The position numbers and the translations under genes were made by a program. DNA of 64,000 bases, from the NCBI GenBank assembly GCA_937944855.1, contig CALFAY010000038.1, positions 1 to 64,000 on the forward strand, in the 5' to 3' direction. Numbering within the stretch: the first letter of the stretch is position 1; every line of letters starts with the position of its first letter. The notes under the pieces are model-generated. The model was not told the DNA's origin, made no database searches, and saw nothing but the letters and a program-made list of their open reading frames with translations. Source of the stretch: an uncultured Planctomycetota bacterium (GTDB taxonomy: Bacteria; Planctomycetota; Planctomycetia; Gemmatales; HRBIN36). Below are positions 61,518 to 64,000 of this stretch, one piece after another.

Positions 61518-62819
61518 CTACCAGTCGGCGACCGGATAGTAAGCGCAGGGAGCCGTCACGCAGGGCAGCCGATCCAGGATCTCCACCGCTTTTCGCAATT
61601 CCCCCAACAGGGCGTCGTGGCTGCGGATGACGATCGGCACCGAGATGCCCTCCTGATCGTCGAGCGATTCGTGCTGCACGACGCTGGCAATGCTGATGTG
61701 ATGCTCCGCGAGCACAGAAGCGACCTGGGCCAAGGTGCCGGGGCGGTCGATGACGTTGAGGCGGATGTAGAACCGGCTCTTGATCGACGACGCGGGACGG
61801 AAGCGCAGACGGCGGCCATTGGACCACAGACGCAGGGTGCGAAAGGTCAGTTGGGCACTGCCGGTGGCCAGGTCCACCAGGTCGGCGACGACGGCGCTGG
61901 CGGTGGGCATCTGTCCGGCTCCCGGGCCGTAGAACATCGTTTCGCCCACGGCATCGCCAACGACGTGGATGGCATTGTTGGCCCCACGGACGTCGGCCAG
62001 CGGGTGCAGTTTGCGGACCAGCGTCGGTTCGACGTGCAGGGCCAATTGCTCCTCATGGACCCAAGCCTCGGCGATGAGCTTGATGACGTAGCCGAGTTCG
62101 GAGGCGAAAGCGAGGTCGGCCGGGTGCAGCACGTCGATGCCGCGGCGTTCGATGACCTCCAGCGGGATCTCGGTGCCGAAGGCGAGCCGGGCCAGGATGG
62201 CGAGCTTGTGGGCGGCGTCGGTGCCGTCCACGTCCATCGTCGGATCGGCTTCGGCGAAGCCGCGGCGCTGAGCCTCGGCCAGAGCGGTCGGGTAATCCTG
62301 CCCATGGTCGCTCATCTGCGTGAGGATGAAGTTGCTCGTGCCGTTGAGGATGGCCTTGATCGAGGAGATGTGATTGGCGGCCAGTCCGCGGACGATGGCC
62401 CCGATGATGGGAATGCCCCCGGCGACGCTGGCCTCAAAAGCCACGGTGCGATGGTATTCCCGGGCGGTGTCGAAAACCTCCGTGCCGTAATGGGCGAGCA
62501 CGGCTTTGTTGGCCGTGACGACATCCTTGCCCGCCCGCAATGCGGACAGGATGATCGTGCGAGCTGGTTCCAGGCCGCCGATCAGCTCGACCACGACGTG
62601 GACCCGGGGATCGCGCAGGGCGGGTTCCACGGAGGTCGAAATGAGGTCGCGGGGAATCGGCACGGCTCGGGGCTTTTGCGGATTCCGGACGACGACATGC
62701 CGCAGAGCCAGAGGTCGGCCGGCTCGTTCGGCGAGCTGGGCCGACTGTTCGAGCACCAGCTTGGCCACTCCGCCGCCGACGACGCCGCAGCCGATCAAGG
62801 CGATGCCCAAAGGTTCCAT
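61518..62819 (-). CDS. hom: Homoserine dehydrogenase with C-terminal ACT domain
   Basis: Reduces aspartate semialdehyde to homoserine, for threonine and methionine. The 433-residue product has NAD(P)-binding GIALIGCGVVGGGVAKLV, DVVTANKAVLAHYG, EASVAGGIPIIGAI, the catalytic segment ILNGTSNFILTQM, GFAEADPTMDVDGTDAAHKLAILARLAFG and VADLVDLATG. A C-terminal ACT domain (about 350-420, FYIRLNVIDRPGTLAQVASVLAEHHISIASVVQ) probably gives threonine feedback control. The start at 62819 (MEPLGIALIG) fits the family; an upstream ATG at 62840 is possible. First gene of an operon with the apgM-like gene. Confidence 0.95.
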   Translation of the reverse strand: MEPLGIALIGCGVVGGGVAKLVLEQSAQLAERAGRPLALRHVVVRNPQKPRAVPIPRDLISTSVEPALRDPRVHVVVELIGGLEPARTIILSALRAGKDVVTANKAVLAHYGTEVFDTAREYHRTVAFEASVAGGIPIIGAIVRGLAANHISSIKAILNGTSNFILTQMSDHGQDYPTALAEAQRRGFAEADPTMDVDGTDAAHKLAILARLAFGTEIPLEVIERRGIDVLHPADLAFASELGYVIKLIAEAWVHEEQLALHVEPTLVRKLHPLADVRGANNAIHVVGDAVGETMFYGPGAGQMPTASAVVADLVDLATGSAQLTFRTLRLWSNGRRLRFRPASSIKSRFYIRLNVIDRPGTLAQVASVLAEHHISIASVVQHESLDDQEGISVPIVIRSHDALLGELRKAVEILDRLPCVTAPCAYYPVADW

Positions 62820-62892
62820 ACGTTGCCGCTTCTCCTGCATTTCTCCATTCGGGAGACAATCGAAATTAGCATATGGATCGCGCGGAATCTGT

Positions 62893-62921
62893 TTGTCCCC
62901 CGGGCAATTCTCCGCTAATTT
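62893..62921 (+). promoter_or_regulatory. Candidate promoter of the aldehyde dehydrogenase
   Basis: TTGTCC, 17 nt, then TAATTT in the divergent hom/aldehyde dehydrogenase gap, about 55 nt upstream of the ATG at 62980. Confidence 0.45.
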
Positions 62922-62979
62922 ACCGACGGGAGAGTGATCCGAGGACTGAACCAGCATCCCGCAAAAAGGAGGCTCGCGC

Positions 62980-64000
62980 ATGGCAACAGCAACGGTGCGT
63001 TCGGCTCCCGTGAAGCGGCCGGTGGTCAAGGACCAGCCGCTGTTCATCGGCGGCAAGTTCGTGGACAGCGTGGGCAACAAGACGTTCCCGGCCATCGACC
63101 CGTCCACCGGCGAGGTGCTCTGCCAGGTCCAGGAGGCGACGGCCGAGGACGTGGACCGTGCGGTCAAGACGGCCCGCAAGGCCCTGGAACAGGGACCATG
63201 GAAAAAGACCGACGCCGCCGACCGCGGTCGCATGCTCTACCGGCTGGCCGACCTCATCGAGAAAGAGGCCGAGGAACTGGCCGCTCTGGAGTCGCTCAAC
63301 AGCGGCAAGACGATCAGCGACTCCCGCGGCGACCTGCAAGGCGTCGTCAACACCCTCCGCTACTACGCCGGCTGGGCCGACAAGATCGAAGGCCGCACCG
63401 TGCCGGTCCGGGGCAATTTCCTGTCCTACACGCTGCGGCAGCCGGTCGGCGTGATCGGCCAGATCATCCCCTGGAACTTCCCGCTGCTGATGCTGGCGTG
63501 GAAATGGGGACCGGCCCTGGCCTGCGGCAACACCATCGTCATGAAGCTGGCCGAGCAGACGCCGCTTTCCGGCATGCGGGTCGCCGAACTGTCGCTGGAG
63601 GCCGGTTTCCCCGAAGGCGTCATCAATGTGCTTAACGGCTACGGGGAAACCACCGGTCATGCCATCGTCGTGCATCCGGACGTGGACAAGATCGCCTTCA
63701 CCGGACACTATGAGACGGCCAAGATCATCGCCAAGAACGCCGCCGACACGCTCAAGCGCTGCACCTTCGAGCTGGGCGGCAAAAGCCCCAATGTCATCTT
63801 CGCCGACGCCGACCTCGACAAGGCCGTGGACGGGGCCTTCCACGCCATCTACTTCCACGGCGGCCAGTGCTGCACCGCCGGCAGCCGGCTCTTCGTCGAA
63901 CAGAAAGTGCAGAAGGAATTCGTTGAGCGTCTGGCCGAGAAGTCCAAGAAGCGGAAGCTGGGCGACCCGCTCGATCCGATGACCGAGCAAGGCCCGCAGG
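62980..64000 (+). CDS. NAD(P)-dependent aldehyde dehydrogenase (3' end beyond the window)
   Basis: Oxidises an aldehyde to the acid. This gene is not in the ORF track because it is open at the window end; about 340 of roughly 490 residues are visible. ATG 62980 follows AAAAAGGAGG with 7-nt spacing. Seen: PLFIGGKFVDSVGNKTFPAIDPSTGE, ESLNSGKTISDSRGD, PVGVIGQIIPWNFPLLMLAWKWGPALACGNTIVMKLAEQTPLS, GFPEGVINVLNGYG, IAFTGHYETAKII, the general-base glutamate in FELGGKSPNVIFADADLD and the catalytic cysteine in GGQCCTAGSRLFVE. It resembles the ALDH1/betaine aldehyde group. In GHYETAKII the usual GSTEVG reads differently. Confidence 0.93.
   Translation, partial: MATATVRSAPVKRPVVKDQPLFIGGKFVDSVGNKTFPAIDPSTGEVLCQVQEATAEDVDRAVKTARKALEQGPWKKTDAADRGRMLYRLADLIEKEAEELAALESLNSGKTISDSRGDLQGVVNTLRYYAGWADKIEGRTVPVRGNFLSYTLRQPVGVIGQIIPWNFPLLMLAWKWGPALACGNTIVMKLAEQTPLSGMRVAELSLEAGFPEGVINVLNGYGETTGHAIVVHPDVDKIAFTGHYETAKIIAKNAADTLKRCTFELGGKSPNVIFADADLDKAVDGAFHAIYFHGGQCCTAGSRLFVEQKVQKEFVERLAEKSKKRKLGDPLDPMTEQGPQ

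Overview
The window looks like chromosome of a GC-rich planctomycete, most likely a member or relative of the Gemmataceae. The basis is the set of lineage-typical families: a DUF1501 protein, two PSCyt/DUF1549-DUF1553 proteins, a giant PVC-type haem-binding dehydrogenase with HEAT-like repeats, an exported sulfatase, a PQQ-type sugar dehydrogenase with CxxCH motifs, and many single-gene or two-gene operons of housekeeping genes out of their usual context. No rRNA, tRNA, CRISPR, phage or insertion sequence was recognised. Because the DNA is GC-rich, very long antisense ORFs are common and were rejected.

Layout. 1-3.6 kb: a palindromic repeat, nusA, an orphan ABC ATPase, a rhodanese and a small LysM protein, all on the minus strand. 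3.9-12 kb: a DegT aminotransferase, an uvrC-uup pair and a fadB-fadA pair. 11.7-13.5 kb: a sigma-70 factor followed by a CarH/LitR-like MerR regulator. 13.6-17 kb: Bcp peroxiredoxin, PxpC and an ABC-2 exporter. 17-24 kb: an enoyl-CoA hydratase, a shortened MnmE-like GTPase, a ThiS-ThiG fusion with ruvB, and valS. 24.2-28.1 kb: a self-contained operon with its own promoter encoding a JAMM isopeptidase, one or two very small proteins, an E2-like protein, an E1/ThiF-like protein and an unknown 434-residue protein. This is a ubiquitin-like conjugation system without a recognisable ubiquitin-like modifier and is the main candidate for an undescribed system.

28-36 kb: a D-2-hydroxyacid dehydrogenase, a hemX-like gene with hemA, an HtrA protease, a TPR protein, a DUF488 protein and lhgO. 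36-56 kb: exported planctomycete degradative and respiratory proteins (DUF1501, DUF1553, PQQ dehydrogenase, PVC dehydrogenase, sulfatase, DUF1549), with an intradiol dioxygenase interrupted by an in-frame TAG. 56-64 kb: a nucleotide-sugar epimerase with a nucleotidyltransferase, a pseudokinase-PilZ fusion, a candidate structured small RNA or leader with its own promoter and terminator, hom with an apgM-like gene (probable threonine branch), and the start of an aldehyde dehydrogenase that runs off the window.

How the genes may work together: fadB/fadA and the crotonase belong to beta-oxidation; hom and the apgM-like protein may catalyse consecutive steps towards threonine; the hemX-like protein and hemA belong to haem biogenesis; and the JAMM/E2/E1 cluster should form one protein-modification pathway. 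All identifications are from reading motifs; no database search was run.
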